Source: Nocardia fusca NBRC 14340
GTDB lineage: Bacteria > Actinomycetota > Actinomycetes > Mycobacteriales > Mycobacteriaceae
Reading direction: 5' to 3'
Length of the DNA: 64,000 nucleotides
Assembly: GCF_001618425.1 (NCBI RefSeq)
Contig: NZ_BDCU01000051.1
Location: forward strand, 21,935 to 85,934
Position numbers and translations under genes: made by a program. Under the pieces are notes generated by a model. It was not told where the DNA came from. It ran no database searches and worked only from the letters and a program-made list of their open reading frames with translations. This document shows positions 15,441-23,849 of this stretch, piece after piece (position 1 is the stretch's first letter; each line of letters opens with the position of its first letter).

Positions 15441-15725
15441 GGTGGGCGTCTTTCGTCGACAGTGGTCGGTGACCCGATTATATTTCGCGTTCCGGCAAAC
15501 TTCCGGTGCCGGTGGCGTCTCGTTCTGATATATGCCGCGCGGCGTGCTCGAGCGGGCCGGGCCCGGCTCATTCGCCTCCCCATCGTAGAGTAATCGGCCG
15601 AAACCTGTTCCGGCGCAGCGAATATGGCGCAAAATCTAGAATCGTCTGTGCGAAGGAGAAAGTCCGGACCGGACGGTTCGGCACGGTGTGCGCTGTTTCG
15701 CGCGCATCCGGAAAGTGAGGCGGAA

Positions 15726-16898
15726 ATGAATCACAAGCTCTGGCTGCTCGGCCGGCTCGCCGCGGTGGGCGGGCATATCCTCGGCGAGAAACTTACCGGG
15801 CACCGGGCCCGCGCGATAGACGATGTGCCCGCGTCCGGCGCCGCGCTCACCACCGAATGGCTGACCGCGGTGCTCTGCCGGGACGCCCCCGGCGCCGAAG
15901 TGGTCTCCTTCGACACCACGGGGGGCAGCAGCGGCACCTCCACACGGGTGGCGATCCGGGTGGAGTACAACGAGGCGGGCCGGGCGGCCGGGCTACCGGA
16001 GGCATTGTTCGCCAAGACCACGACTTCGCTGAGCCAGCGGATTCTGCTCGGCGGCGGCAAGATGATCGACGGCGAGACCCGGTTCTTCCGCGATTTCCGG
16101 CCGAAACTGGAGATCCAGGCCCCGCTCGGCTACTGGGGGGCGTCGGATCCGGCTTCGTGGCGGTCGATCGCGCTGATGGAGGATATCGCCGCCACCCGGG
16201 GTGCGGTGTTCAGTGAACCGACCGCCCCGATCGGCCGCGCCGAAATGGAGGATCTGGTCCGCAATCTCGCCCGGCTGCACGGGACATTCTGGGAGGACCC
16301 CTCCATCGAGGTGCTCAAGACCACCAACGAGGCGTTGCAGGCCTATCTCGCGGCCATCGATATGAAAACCCGCTGCGCGGTGGGTCTGGGCCGGGCGGCC
16401 GAAGTGGTCCCGGAAAGCCTGCACGGGCAGGCGGGCCGGTTGTGGGCCGGGGTCGAGCGTGCGGTGGACCTGGCCACGACCGAACTCCCGCATACCCTGC
16501 TGCACGGCGACCCGCATATCGGCCAGACCTACCGGACCACCGAGGGACGGATGGGTTATGTGGACTGGCAGGTCGTGATGCGTGGCGGCTGGGGGCACGA
16601 TTTCGCCTATACGGTCAATTCCGGGTGTGAACCGGAGGACCGCCGGGCCTGGGCCGAGGAACTGTTGCGGGCATATCTGGAGGAACTGGCCGCGGCCGGC
16701 GGCGTGGCACCCGACTTCGATACGGCCTGGCTGATCTACCGGCAGCAGTCGATGTTCGCCTACGCGGCATGGGCGTTCACGATCGGCCGGGCCGCGTATC
16801 AGCCGGAGATGCAGTCGAAGGAGACCTGCCTCACACTTTTGCGACGGATCACCTCGGCCATCGACGACAATCGTTCACTGGACGCGCTCGGCGTGTGA
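15726..16898 (+). CDS. Aminoglycoside-phosphotransferase-like (APH/choline kinase) protein
   Basis: 390 residues. The catalytic loop LLHGDPHIGQTY (Brenner motif HGDxHxxN variant) and the metal motif GYVDWQVVMRGGWGHDFAY are both present near residues 258-290. The N lobe carries GGSSGTSTRVAIRV and the lysine in LFAKTT. This large actinobacterial group is often found near fatty-acid and steroid catabolic genes and its substrates are unknown; drug resistance should not be assumed. The ATG at 15726 follows GAGGCGG. A P450 gene follows on the same strand. Confidence 0.85.
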   Translation: MNHKLWLLGRLAAVGGHILGEKLTGHRARAIDDVPASGAALTTEWLTAVLCRDAPGAEVVSFDTTGGSSGTSTRVAIRVEYNEAGRAAGLPEALFAKTTTSLSQRILLGGGKMIDGETRFFRDFRPKLEIQAPLGYWGASDPASWRSIALMEDIAATRGAVFSEPTAPIGRAEMEDLVRNLARLHGTFWEDPSIEVLKTTNEALQAYLAAIDMKTRCAVGLGRAAEVVPESLHGQAGRLWAGVERAVDLATTELPHTLLHGDPHIGQTYRTTEGRMGYVDWQVVMRGGWGHDFAYTVNSGCEPEDRRAWAEELLRAYLEELAAAGGVAPDFDTAWLIYRQQSMFAYAAWAFTIGRAAYQPEMQSKETCLTLLRRITSAIDDNRSLDALGV

Positions 16899-16999
16899 CA
16901 ACCGTTGTGCCGGCCGGGCTTCGGATTCGCCGAGCCCGGCCGCGTCGCGGTGGCGGAAAAGCCGGTGAAATCTTCGGACCGGACCGATCGAAATTGTGC

Positions 17000-17009
17000 G
17001 GACTAGTCC
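17000..17009. promoter_or_regulatory. Palindrome GGACTAGTCC upstream of P450
   Basis: A perfect 10-bp palindrome with wider partial symmetry (TTGT before, ACAA after) lies in a low-GC patch 180 bp before the preferred P450 start. It is a possible operator; the 292-bp gap otherwise shows nothing clear. Confidence 0.35.
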
Positions 17010-17190
17010 AACAAAAACCCCAAAAGGACGGTCGTACAACTCGTTTCGAAATCGATCAGAGTTCGTGACCATGTCGTACCATCGCCTGGTTCCGGCTCGA
17101 GTCAGGAGATTCCTGCAGGAGGAGCCTCGAACCGGGATCGGCCGGTGGAAAACCATCGGCTCCGCAATCGGACGGTATGGAGTTTCGTTC

Positions 17191-18474
17191 TTGACTACCT
17201 CGGATTACCGAACACACGCACAGGCCCACGTGCACGGTTCGCCGATCGATTCCGATGATCCGCGGATACCGCTGTACCTGCCGGAATTCGCGGCCGATCC
17301 CCATCGGATCTACCGCGAGATGCGGGCTCGGTACGGGTCACTGGCGCCGGTGGAACTCGCCCCCGGCGTGCCCGCCACCCTGGTGATCGGATACAACACC
17401 GCCCTGCGAGTGCTCAACGATCCGGACCGTTTCCCCGCCGACCCCCGGGTCTGGCAGAAGGATATTCCGGCCGGGTGCCCGATCCTGCCGCTGCTGGAAT
17501 GGCGCCCGATGGCCAGCCGTTGCGCCGGGCAGGAATTCGTGCGCTACCGGCAGGCGATCACGGCGAGCATGGACGAAGTGGACATGTACGCGATCCATAC
17601 GGTCGTCGAGAATATCGCGGGCCCGCTGATCAACTCGTTCTGCGAGGACGGCCACGCGGAGCTGATCCAGCAGTACGTGTTCCCGCTGGCCTTCCAGGTG
17701 ATCAACTATCTGCTCGGCTGCCCGCCGGAGATCGGTCAGCAGGTCGCGGCCGGGACGGCCGCGCTGCTCGAGGGGGTGGACGCCGAAGCCGGCAGCCGGA
17801 TGCTGGGCGAGGCCCTGATGAACCTGGTGCTGCTCAAGCGCGAGCAGCCGGGTAGCGATATCACCTCGGTGCTGCTGCAGCATCCGGTCGAGCTGACCGA
17901 GGAGGAGGTCTCCCACCACGTTTCGCAGGTGTACGGCACCGGGATCGAATTCGAACTGAACCTCATCGTCAACACACTGCTGCTGATCCTCACCGACGAA
18001 CGGTTCGGCGGCAGCGTCCTCGGCGGGAACCTCACCTCCCGCGACGCCCTGGACGAGGTGCTGTTCAACGACCCGCCGCTGGCCAATCTGCTGATCACCT
18101 ATCCGCGGATGCCGATCCTGCTCGACGATGTGTGGCTGCCCGCGCACCAGCCCGTGGTGATCAGCATGGCGGCCTGCAACAACGACCCGGCCATCCGCAC
18201 CTCGGAGTTGACGGGTAACCGCGCCCACCTGGCGTGGGGCCTGGGCCCGCACGCCTGCCCCGCCCAATCGCTGGCCTATATGGTCGCCGAGGGTGCCATC
18301 GATCAGTTGCTGGACGCGATACCGGAGATGCGCGCGGATTTCCCCGACGGCGAGCCGGTCTGGCGGCCGGGTCCCTTCCATCGATCGCTGGCGGGCCTGC
18401 CGGTGACATTTCCCCCGCAGGCGCCCCTGCCGGGATACGGGGACACCGCGGCCCGGCCCGCCGTCCGCGCCTGA
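17191..18474 (+). CDS. Cytochrome P450, CYP157-like, lacking the ExxR motif
   Basis: 427 residues from the TTG at 17191, which follows GGAG by 8 bp. Codon use upstream (17071-17190) is poor in third-base GC, so the longer frame is not favoured. The heme-binding loop LAWGLGPHACPAQSLA with its cysteine is intact near residue 353. The I helix reads VYGTGIEFELNLIVNT without the AGxxT oxygen motif. In the K helix the position of ExxR is E-V-L-F (DALDEVLFNDPP), so the arginine is absent, as known for CYP157. Substrate and activity are unknown. Confidence 0.85.
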   Translation: MTTSDYRTHAQAHVHGSPIDSDDPRIPLYLPEFAADPHRIYREMRARYGSLAPVELAPGVPATLVIGYNTALRVLNDPDRFPADPRVWQKDIPAGCPILPLLEWRPMASRCAGQEFVRYRQAITASMDEVDMYAIHTVVENIAGPLINSFCEDGHAELIQQYVFPLAFQVINYLLGCPPEIGQQVAAGTAALLEGVDAEAGSRMLGEALMNLVLLKREQPGSDITSVLLQHPVELTEEEVSHHVSQVYGTGIEFELNLIVNTLLLILTDERFGGSVLGGNLTSRDALDEVLFNDPPLANLLITYPRMPILLDDVWLPAHQPVVISMAACNNDPAIRTSELTGNRAHLAWGLGPHACPAQSLAYMVAEGAIDQLLDAIPEMRADFPDGEPVWRPGPFHRSLAGLPVTFPPQAPLPGYGDTAARPAVRA

Positions 18475-18492
18475 GCGCGGCGGTCGGCCGTC

Positions 18493-18537
18493 CACGACAG
18501 GGTCCGAACCCCCCGGGGGTCCGGGCCCTTTGTCGTG
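18493..18537 (+). terminator. Hairpin after P450 gene
   Basis: CACGACA (18493-18499) pairs with TGTCGTG (18531-18537), with inner GGG/CCC pairs and a CCCCC-GGGGG core, 19 bp past the P450 stop. It is a likely terminator. Confidence 0.55.
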
Positions 18538-18573
18538 CCCGTCCTGTGCCCGCCGGTTCCGCGAGGTCCAAGT

Positions 18574-18593
18574 ACTTGAATCCGGATTCAAGT
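18574..18593. promoter_or_regulatory. Perfect 20-bp palindrome before acyl-CoA dehydrogenase
   Basis: ACTTGAATCC is followed by its exact reverse complement. The left half contains TTGAAT, which with TACGGT 18 bp on could form the promoter, so a bound regulator would block it. The TetR at 20856 is the nearest candidate on the same transcript side. Confidence 0.65.
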
Positions 18594-18643
18594 TTGGGCT
18601 ACGGTCGGGAGGGCAACGAGCCGCCCCGACGATCGGAGTTCTC

Positions 18644-19876
18644 GTGGAACTGTTCACCTCGACCGAGCGTGCCCGCGAGTATCGGCGCACCCTGCTCGCG
18701 TTCATGGACGACAGCGTGTATCCGGCCGAGCCGGTCTACGCCGAGCAGATGGCCGCGGCGGGCGATCCGCATCATCACCCGCAGATCCTCGAGGATCTCA
18801 AGGCCGAGGCCAAGCAACGGGGGCTGTGGAATCTGTTCCACCCGCATCCGGAGTGGGGCCCGGGCCTGTCCAATCTGGAGTACGCGCCGCTGGCCGAGAT
18901 CATGGGCCGTAGTCCGGCGCTGGCTCCCGAGGCGTGCAACTGCTCGGCGCCCGATACCGGCAATATGGAAGTCTTCACCCTCTTCGGTACCGAGGAGCAC
19001 AAGCAGCGCTGGCTCGAACCGCTGCTGGCGGGCACCATCCGGTCGGCGTTCGCGATGACCGAGCCCGGGGTCGCCAGTTCCGACGCCACCAATGTGGAGA
19101 TGCGGATGGAACGCGACGGCGACGAGTACGTGCTCAACGGCCGCAAGTGGTTCGCCTCCAATGCCATGCACGCCAATTGCAAGGTGCTCATCGTGATGGG
19201 CAAAACCGATCCGGACGCGCCCAAGCATCGGCAGCAGTCGATGATGGTGGTGCCGATCGACGCGCCGGGCGTCACCGTCGTCCGCAATCTCCCGGTGTTC
19301 GGTTATGTCGATCGGGAGGGGCACGCCGAGATCGAGTTCACCGATGTGCGGGTCCCGGTCACCGATGTACTGAAGGGCGAGGGGGAGGGTTTCGCGATCA
19401 GCCAGGCCCGGCTGGGCCCCGGCCGCATCCATCACGCCATGCGCGCGATCGGGATGGCCGAACGCGCGCTGGAACTCATGTGTGCCCGGGCGGATTCGCG
19501 GACCACATTCGGGCGCAAGGTCAGCGAACGGTCCAATATCCGGGACTGGATCGCCGAGGCCCGTATCGATATCGAACAGGCGCGGCTGCTCACCCTGAAA
19601 ACCGCCTGGATGATGGATACGGTCGGCAACAAGGAGGCCCGCACCGAGATCGCCGCGATCAAGATCGCCGCGCCGGTGATGGCATTGCGGATCGTCGACC
19701 GGGCCATCCAGGTGTACGGCGCGGCGGGCGTGACCGAGGATTTCCCGCTCGCGAGCATGTACGCCCATCTGCGTACCCTGCGGATCGCCGACGGTCCCGA
19801 CGAAGTACACAAACTGACGATTGCCCGGGCCGAACTCGGTAAGGCCCGGGCGGCGGCCGAAGCCGCCGGCAGCTAG
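18644..19876 (+). CDS. Acyl-CoA dehydrogenase
   Basis: 410 residues. FAMTEPGVASSDATN is the FAD/acyl-CoA signature, followed by VLNGRKWFASNA. The C-terminal bundle is GPGRIHHAMRAIGMAERALELMCARADSRTTFG, and the late IQVYGAAGVTEDFPLASMYAHLRTLRIADGPDEVHK is ACAD signature 2. It oxidises an acyl-CoA to the 2,3-enoyl-CoA with FAD, passing electrons to ETF. The catalytic base position is not typical of medium-chain enzymes; it resembles the ACAD10/11-like group often found beside APH-type kinases. The GTG start follows CGGAG. Confidence 0.9.
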   Translation: MELFTSTERAREYRRTLLAFMDDSVYPAEPVYAEQMAAAGDPHHHPQILEDLKAEAKQRGLWNLFHPHPEWGPGLSNLEYAPLAEIMGRSPALAPEACNCSAPDTGNMEVFTLFGTEEHKQRWLEPLLAGTIRSAFAMTEPGVASSDATNVEMRMERDGDEYVLNGRKWFASNAMHANCKVLIVMGKTDPDAPKHRQQSMMVVPIDAPGVTVVRNLPVFGYVDREGHAEIEFTDVRVPVTDVLKGEGEGFAISQARLGPGRIHHAMRAIGMAERALELMCARADSRTTFGRKVSERSNIRDWIAEARIDIEQARLLTLKTAWMMDTVGNKEARTEIAAIKIAAPVMALRIVDRAIQVYGAAGVTEDFPLASMYAHLRTLRIADGPDEVHKLTIARAELGKARAAAEAAGS

Positions 19877-20002
19877 TGGTTCCCGTCCGGGCTCGGGGAC
19901 GTGGCCCGGGCGTCCCGGCTCCCCGCCCGATACGTTGGACAGGTCCGGTCGGCGCCCGGCTGTTTCCCCGGCGCGACCCGGACGGGCACGAGGAGGCAAC
20001 CC

Positions 20003-20776
20003 ATGACGGTCGAGACCGGAGCCGCGCCGCGGCGGCAGCACATCCTGCTGGAGTTGGGCTTCGCGACCGCGCGGGCCGGCGACGAGTTGCACGGGGCGGC
20101 GACGATCACCCCGCAGATGCACGTTCCCGGCACCGAGCGGCTGCGCACGTCGGTGCTGGCCACCTGGACCGATACGGTGACCGGGCTGCTGGCCGCGCTC
20201 ACTCTGGGACCACGGGTGCCGGTCACCCTCGAACTCGATGTGCACCTGTACCGGCCGGCACCGGGTTCCGGCGAGGTCCGGGCGGTGGGGCGCAAGATCA
20301 AAGCAGGGCGGTCGGTGTTCGTCGCGGAGGTCGAATGGACCGTCGACGGCGAACCGTTCGCCTTCGGCGGCGGATCGTTCATGGTCTCGCCCGACGCGGA
20401 CCTGCGGCTGCCCGCGGGGTTGAGCGTCGATATGCCGGTGTCGGACCGGCTGCTCGAGGTGCCGCTCGCCGAACGCGCGGGATGTGTGCGCCGCGCCCCC
20501 GGTACCGCGGTGCTGCCGCGCACCGACGACGGCCTGAACGCCTCCCGCACCGTCAACGGCGGACTGATCGCTCTCGCGGCGGAGGAGGCCATCCTGTCGC
20601 TGGCGCCCGGGTCCACGCTGAGCACCCTCGGTCTGCGCTACCTGCAACCGGCCCGGGTAGGGCCGGTGGTCGCCGACGCGACACTGCGGGCCGAGGTCGG
20701 CCGGGCGACGCTGCGCGATACCGGGAACTCCGATCGGATCACCACGCTGGCGACGGGCCGCCTGTTCCCGGCGTGA
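20003..20776 (+). CDS. Acyl-CoA thioesterase-like double-hotdog protein
   Basis: 257 residues holding two hotdog folds. The first has RTSVLATWTDTVTGLLAALTLGP and VTLELDVHLYRPAPGSGEV with the VGRKIKAGRSVFVAEVEW strand. The second has VNGGLIALAAEEAIL and LGLRYLQPARVGPVVADATL. Each half resembles a PaaI-type thioesterase. The ATG at 20003 follows GAGGAGG. It lies 126 bp after the acyl-CoA dehydrogenase and before a TetR gene, so it likely acts on the same acyl-CoA intermediates. Confidence 0.78.
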   Translation: MTVETGAAPRRQHILLELGFATARAGDELHGAATITPQMHVPGTERLRTSVLATWTDTVTGLLAALTLGPRVPVTLELDVHLYRPAPGSGEVRAVGRKIKAGRSVFVAEVEWTVDGEPFAFGGGSFMVSPDADLRLPAGLSVDMPVSDRLLEVPLAERAGCVRRAPGTAVLPRTDDGLNASRTVNGGLIALAAEEAILSLAPGSTLSTLGLRYLQPARVGPVVADATLRAEVGRATLRDTGNSDRITTLATGRLFPA

Positions 20777-20855
20777 ACGCGGTATCCGAGCCGGTGCGCG
20801 CCCGCCGCTACCGACTACCGGCCGGCGACCGGCCTTCGATGACGGCGAGTGACCG

Positions 20856-21572
20856 GTGAACGCCCGGCCGGACAGCACCTCGACGGGCGGGGCGACCGGC
20901 GGGGGAGCGGCTCCGGAGCTCGCGGCCGGTCGTTCGACCCGGCCCGCCCCGAAGAGCCGCCGGGGTATCCGCACACGCGCGGCACTGATCGAAGCGGCCC
21001 GGGAGGTTTTCGAAGCCGACGGGTTCGTGGATGCCCGGATCAGCGACATCACCCGGACCGCCGGGGTGGCGTCGGGGTCGTTCTACACCCATTTCGACAG
21101 CAAGGAAGAGGTTTTCGCCGCGGTCGTCGAGCAGGTCCGGGAGGAGATGCTGCATCCGCACGTCCGGGCGCGCGCCGGGAGCGACGATCCGCGCGACTGG
21201 ATCGCCGCGGCGAACCGGGAGTATCTGCGGTCCTATCGGCGCAACGCGCGGCTGATGGCCGTCCTGGAGCAGGTGTCCCGGGTCGACCCGCAGTTCGCCG
21301 CGCTGCGGGCCGAGCGGGCCTCGGCGTTCATCGATCGCAATGCGGCGTTGATCCGCGATCTGCAGGAGCGCGGTCTGGTCACGGCGCGGTTGGACGCGCG
21401 GGTGACGGCGCTGGCGTTGTCGAGCATGGTGAGCAAGGTGGCGTATCTGGTGTTCGTGGAGGGGGAGCAGATCGAATTCGACACCTTGCTGGAGACACTC
21501 GACTGGATTTGGTGCAACGCTCTGCAACTGCCCGGACCACGCGGCGCGGGAACGGGTTCCGAGCGAATGTAG
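20856..21572 (+). CDS. TetR/AcrR regulator with basic N-terminal extension
   Basis: 238 residues. A low-complexity N terminus (35 residues, rich in G, A, S, P, ending KSRRGIRTR) precedes the HTH ALIEAAREVFEADGFVDARISDITRTAGVASGSFYTHFDSKEEVF. The C-terminal half (WIAAANREYLRSYRRNARLMAVLEQVSRVDPQF) matches the TetR_C group regulating lipid and sterol genes in mycolata, such as KstR2-like proteins. It is downstream of the dehydrogenase and thioesterase genes, which it may control through the palindrome at 18574-18593. Confidence 0.85.
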   Translation: MNARPDSTSTGGATGGGAAPELAAGRSTRPAPKSRRGIRTRAALIEAAREVFEADGFVDARISDITRTAGVASGSFYTHFDSKEEVFAAVVEQVREEMLHPHVRARAGSDDPRDWIAAANREYLRSYRRNARLMAVLEQVSRVDPQFAALRAERASAFIDRNAALIRDLQERGLVTARLDARVTALALSSMVSKVAYLVFVEGEQIEFDTLLETLDWIWCNALQLPGPRGAGTGSERM

Positions 21573-21701
21573 GAGTGCGGCGCGAGGTTGCGCTCGACGC
21601 CGCCGGTGGTGCCGCGGGTGAGCTGTGGTCGTATCGGGCCGGGAGCCGGGATCTGCGTGGGCCACCGCCGCGCAGGTCTGGCCGAAGTCGCTGGGCAGAG
21701 A

Positions 21702-21852
21702 ATGACCGAAACCGGCCGCAGGACGGCGCCAGTGAACCGGTCCGTACCCAGCATGCCCGCATCTACGATTACGTTCTCGGCGGGAAGGATCACCGCCGGA
21801 GTGGCTGGATACACAGGTGAACTGCTGGGCCGGGGTGGCGCGGAAGCGATAG
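21702..21852 (+). pseudogene. DUF574 SAM-methyltransferase remnant with internal deletion
   Basis: One frame reads EPVRTQHARIYDYVLGGKDH, the N-terminal hallmark of DUF574 (S-adenosylmethionine-type methyltransferase; usually ARIYDYLLGGKDN). Then, in a frame shifted by one base, PEWLDTQVNCWAGVARKR ends at a TAG (21850-21852) and resembles the family's C-terminal Y-x-G-V-x-R-K end. About 220 residues between them are missing. The first 130 bp of this intergenic stretch (21573-21701) show no recognisable gene. Confidence 0.65.
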
Positions 21853-21946
21853 GCGTTCCGGTGGCCGGCCCGGGGCACCGCGGATCGGTTACGGACCGGG
21901 TGCCCGGTGCGCCCCGGGCACGTTCCCAGTGCAGGGCGGTCCGTGG

Positions 21947-22810
21947 TTACTCCGCACGCGGGGTCGCGGAGAAACCACGGAACCGGCGCAGGTAGCCGAC
22001 GATGCGGCGCAGCGGCACCGCGCGCGGCCAATCGTCCGGACGGAAGTATGCGTCGGTCCCGCCGTCCACGAAAACAACGCTGCCGCAGAGGAATTCAGCG
22101 GCCGGCGACAGCATCATGTAGACCCAGTCGGCGATGTGTTCCGGTTTGCCGAAGCCGCCGGTGGGGACCGGGAACGCGTTGATCGCCTTGGCTTCGGCGG
22201 GGGAGGCGAGCTGGCGTTCGAGCAGCGGGGTGAGGATCGCGCCGGGGGCGATGACATTGAGCCGGATACCGGCCCCGGCCCATTCCGGCCGGACGGCCCG
22301 GCGGCGCACCCAGCGACTGACCGCGATCTTGGAGGCCGCGTACACGAACGGCGCGGCCTGCTTGCCGAAGATCTTCACCGTCCGGACAGCGCGTTCGGTA
22401 TCGCCGGCCAGGAACGCCGCCACCGTCCGGCGGGGCACCGCGGGGACCGTGGTGGCGGAATTGCTGCCGAAGGCGACGACCCGCGCGGATCCGGTCGCCG
22501 CGAGCGCGGGCCGCCAACCCTCCAGTAGCTCGACCGTGCCGAGATAGTTCACCGCGGCGATCACCGGCAACCGGGCGGGATCCGGTACCGGCCCCAGCCC
22601 GGCCGCGAGTACGGCGCCGTCGAGGCGGCCGTCCGCGGCGGTCAGTACCGCGTCTATCGCACTGCGCCGGCCCGCGGCGGTGGCGAGGTCGGCGACGATA
22701 TCGGTCTCCTGGATGTCCACCCCGATCACGCGGTGGCCCGCGGCGGTCAGTTTGTCGGCGACCGCCCTGCCCATCCCCGACGCCGCACCCGTGACCGCGT
22801 AGACACCCAT
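21947..22810 (-). CDS. Short-chain dehydrogenase/reductase
   Basis: 287 residues, classical SDR: GAASGMGRAVA nucleotide loop, VIGVDIQETDIVADL (NAD preference suggested by the Asp), S in VVAFGSNSAT and the catalytic pair in YAASKIAVSRW, then RLNVIAPGAILTPLL. The set resembles the 3-alpha-hydroxysteroid/coniferyl-alcohol dehydrogenase branch. The extra insertion AGDTERAVRTVKIFGKQA before the YxxxK is part of that branch. The ATG at 22810 follows GAAGGGA. The 5' leader carries a hairpin and tandem repeats. Confidence 0.85.
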   Translation of the reverse strand: MGVYAVTGAASGMGRAVADKLTAAGHRVIGVDIQETDIVADLATAAGRRSAIDAVLTAADGRLDGAVLAAGLGPVPDPARLPVIAAVNYLGTVELLEGWRPALAATGSARVVAFGSNSATTVPAVPRRTVAAFLAGDTERAVRTVKIFGKQAAPFVYAASKIAVSRWVRRRAVRPEWAGAGIRLNVIAPGAILTPLLERQLASPAEAKAINAFPVPTGGFGKPEHIADWVYMMLSPAAEFLCGSVVFVDGGTDAYFRPDDWPRAVPLRRIVGYLRRFRGFSATPRAE

Positions 22811-22827
22811 CCGAAATCCCTTCGTCC

Positions 22828-22888
22828 GGCCCGGGACTGCCGTCCCGGGCCATTCGACGGAGTCTGTCAAAAGTACGGAGTCTGTCAA
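22828..22888 (-). promoter_or_regulatory. Promoter repeats and leader hairpin of SDR gene
   Basis: On the minus strand the 14-bp block TTGACAGACTCCGT occurs twice in tandem (22888-22875 and 22870-22857), with an 18-bp period. It is followed by a perfect 10-bp hairpin (GGCCCGGGAC, 4-nt loop, GTCCCGGGCC) at 22828-22851, just before the ribosome site. Each repeat contains a -35-like TTGACA. Confidence 0.55.
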
Positions 22889-22945
22889 GCGGCCTGGAGG
22901 GTTCCGGTCGGCGATCGCGACCGGCTGCCGGTCCGTACCGCCCGG

Positions 22946-23347
22946 TCAGCCGGGCAGGCGCAGATACTCGGGCAGGGTGAAGCAGACGATGCCGAAGTCG
23001 TAGCCCTTCTGCACGTACACCTCGGTGCCCACACCGTCGGCCGATACCGAATGCCGCCCGTACATCGTCGGCGCCCAGTCGGCGGTGAAGGTGTCGGGGC
23101 CCACCTGCTCGATCGGCCCGAAGGTGCCGCCGGGCTCCCCGTTCACCCGGTCCGCCAAGACGCCCACTCCGTCCCCGCGGACCGTCACGGTGTAGGTGCA
23201 GCCGGTCCCGTACTGGACGAAGCCCAGACCGAAACCTCCGGAGACACTCACGTTCGACACCGCGGCCGAGGCGCCGGGTGCGGGCCCGAACGCGGTCGCG
23301 GCGGTGAGGGCGCAGGCGGTGAGAAGCGTGTGTGCGGCGGTCGTCAT
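22946..23347 (-). CDS. Secreted protein of unknown function
   Basis: 133 residues. A signal peptide (MTTAAHTLLTACALTAATAFGPAPGASA) is followed by about 105 residues of beta-rich sequence with two cysteines (GTGCTYTVTV and FGIVCFTLPEYL) that could form a disulfide. Phrases such as GPIEQVGPDTFTADWAPTMYGRHSV suggest a small immunoglobulin-like domain. No family is recognised with confidence. The ATG at 23347 begins the signal sequence. Confidence 0.65.
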   Translation of the reverse strand: MTTAAHTLLTACALTAATAFGPAPGASAAVSNVSVSGGFGLGFVQYGTGCTYTVTVRGDGVGVLADRVNGEPGGTFGPIEQVGPDTFTADWAPTMYGRHSVSADGVGTEVYVQKGYDFGIVCFTLPEYLRLPG

Positions 23348-23849
23348 GGCGTGTGCTCCGGTCGGATCGACGGTGGGGACACGGTGGAACGTCCTGTAAG
23401 TAGTGCAGCACTCCGGGGTCGCGCGCCATAGTCCACGGCGATCACGAAGTAGTTCCGGTTGACGCCGGAGATAGCGGAGGCGAGGCCGCCGCACCCGGCC
23501 ACCCGCCCCCGCGAAGACTGGCACATTCGGGCGGGTATGTAACACCTCGCGGCCTTCCGGTGAATAACCGGGCGTAAAAGTTATGGCCACTGGACGATTG
23601 CCGACGGAATGCTGGTGGGGCCGGTGCTGGTGTCACGGTGATATCGCAGAGTCGTATAACAGTTGACCGAAGCGAGTATCGCGGAATTGCCGCCGACCAC
23701 CTCGGTTATTGGGCAGCAATTTAAAGGATGGATTTTCCGTTTAATTCCTGATATGCACTCGAACTCCGAATATCGGTATGGTCCTGTGCGCGAATGAAAT
23801 CGCAGCCGTCCCGCCCAGGGTCGGTTCACGTGAGAAGGAATTGAACGTC
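23348..23849. other. 502-bp intergenic region, AT-richer than surroundings
   Basis: It divides two genes for secreted proteins transcribed outward. On the minus strand, 23400-23526 is open and reads SAISGVNRNYFVIAVDYG, which could be the tail of a lost secreted protein, but the match is weak. The right half (23640-23800) is unusually AT-rich and probably carries the promoter of the gene at 23850. Confidence 0.4.

Noticed and set aside
17071..17190. Forty-residue N-terminal extension of the P450
   Set aside because: Third-base GC is far lower than in the rest of the gene, and a TTG with a well-placed GGAG begins the conserved part.
18599..21052. An 817-codon minus-strand frame opposite the acyl-CoA dehydrogenase and thioesterase
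   Set aside because: Shadow of two well-supported forward genes; composition is Arg/His/Gly noise.
23344..23526. Tail of a secreted CAP- or Ig-like protein on the minus strand
   Set aside because: Only about 18 residues look sensible, there is no start or signal, and no family could be named.
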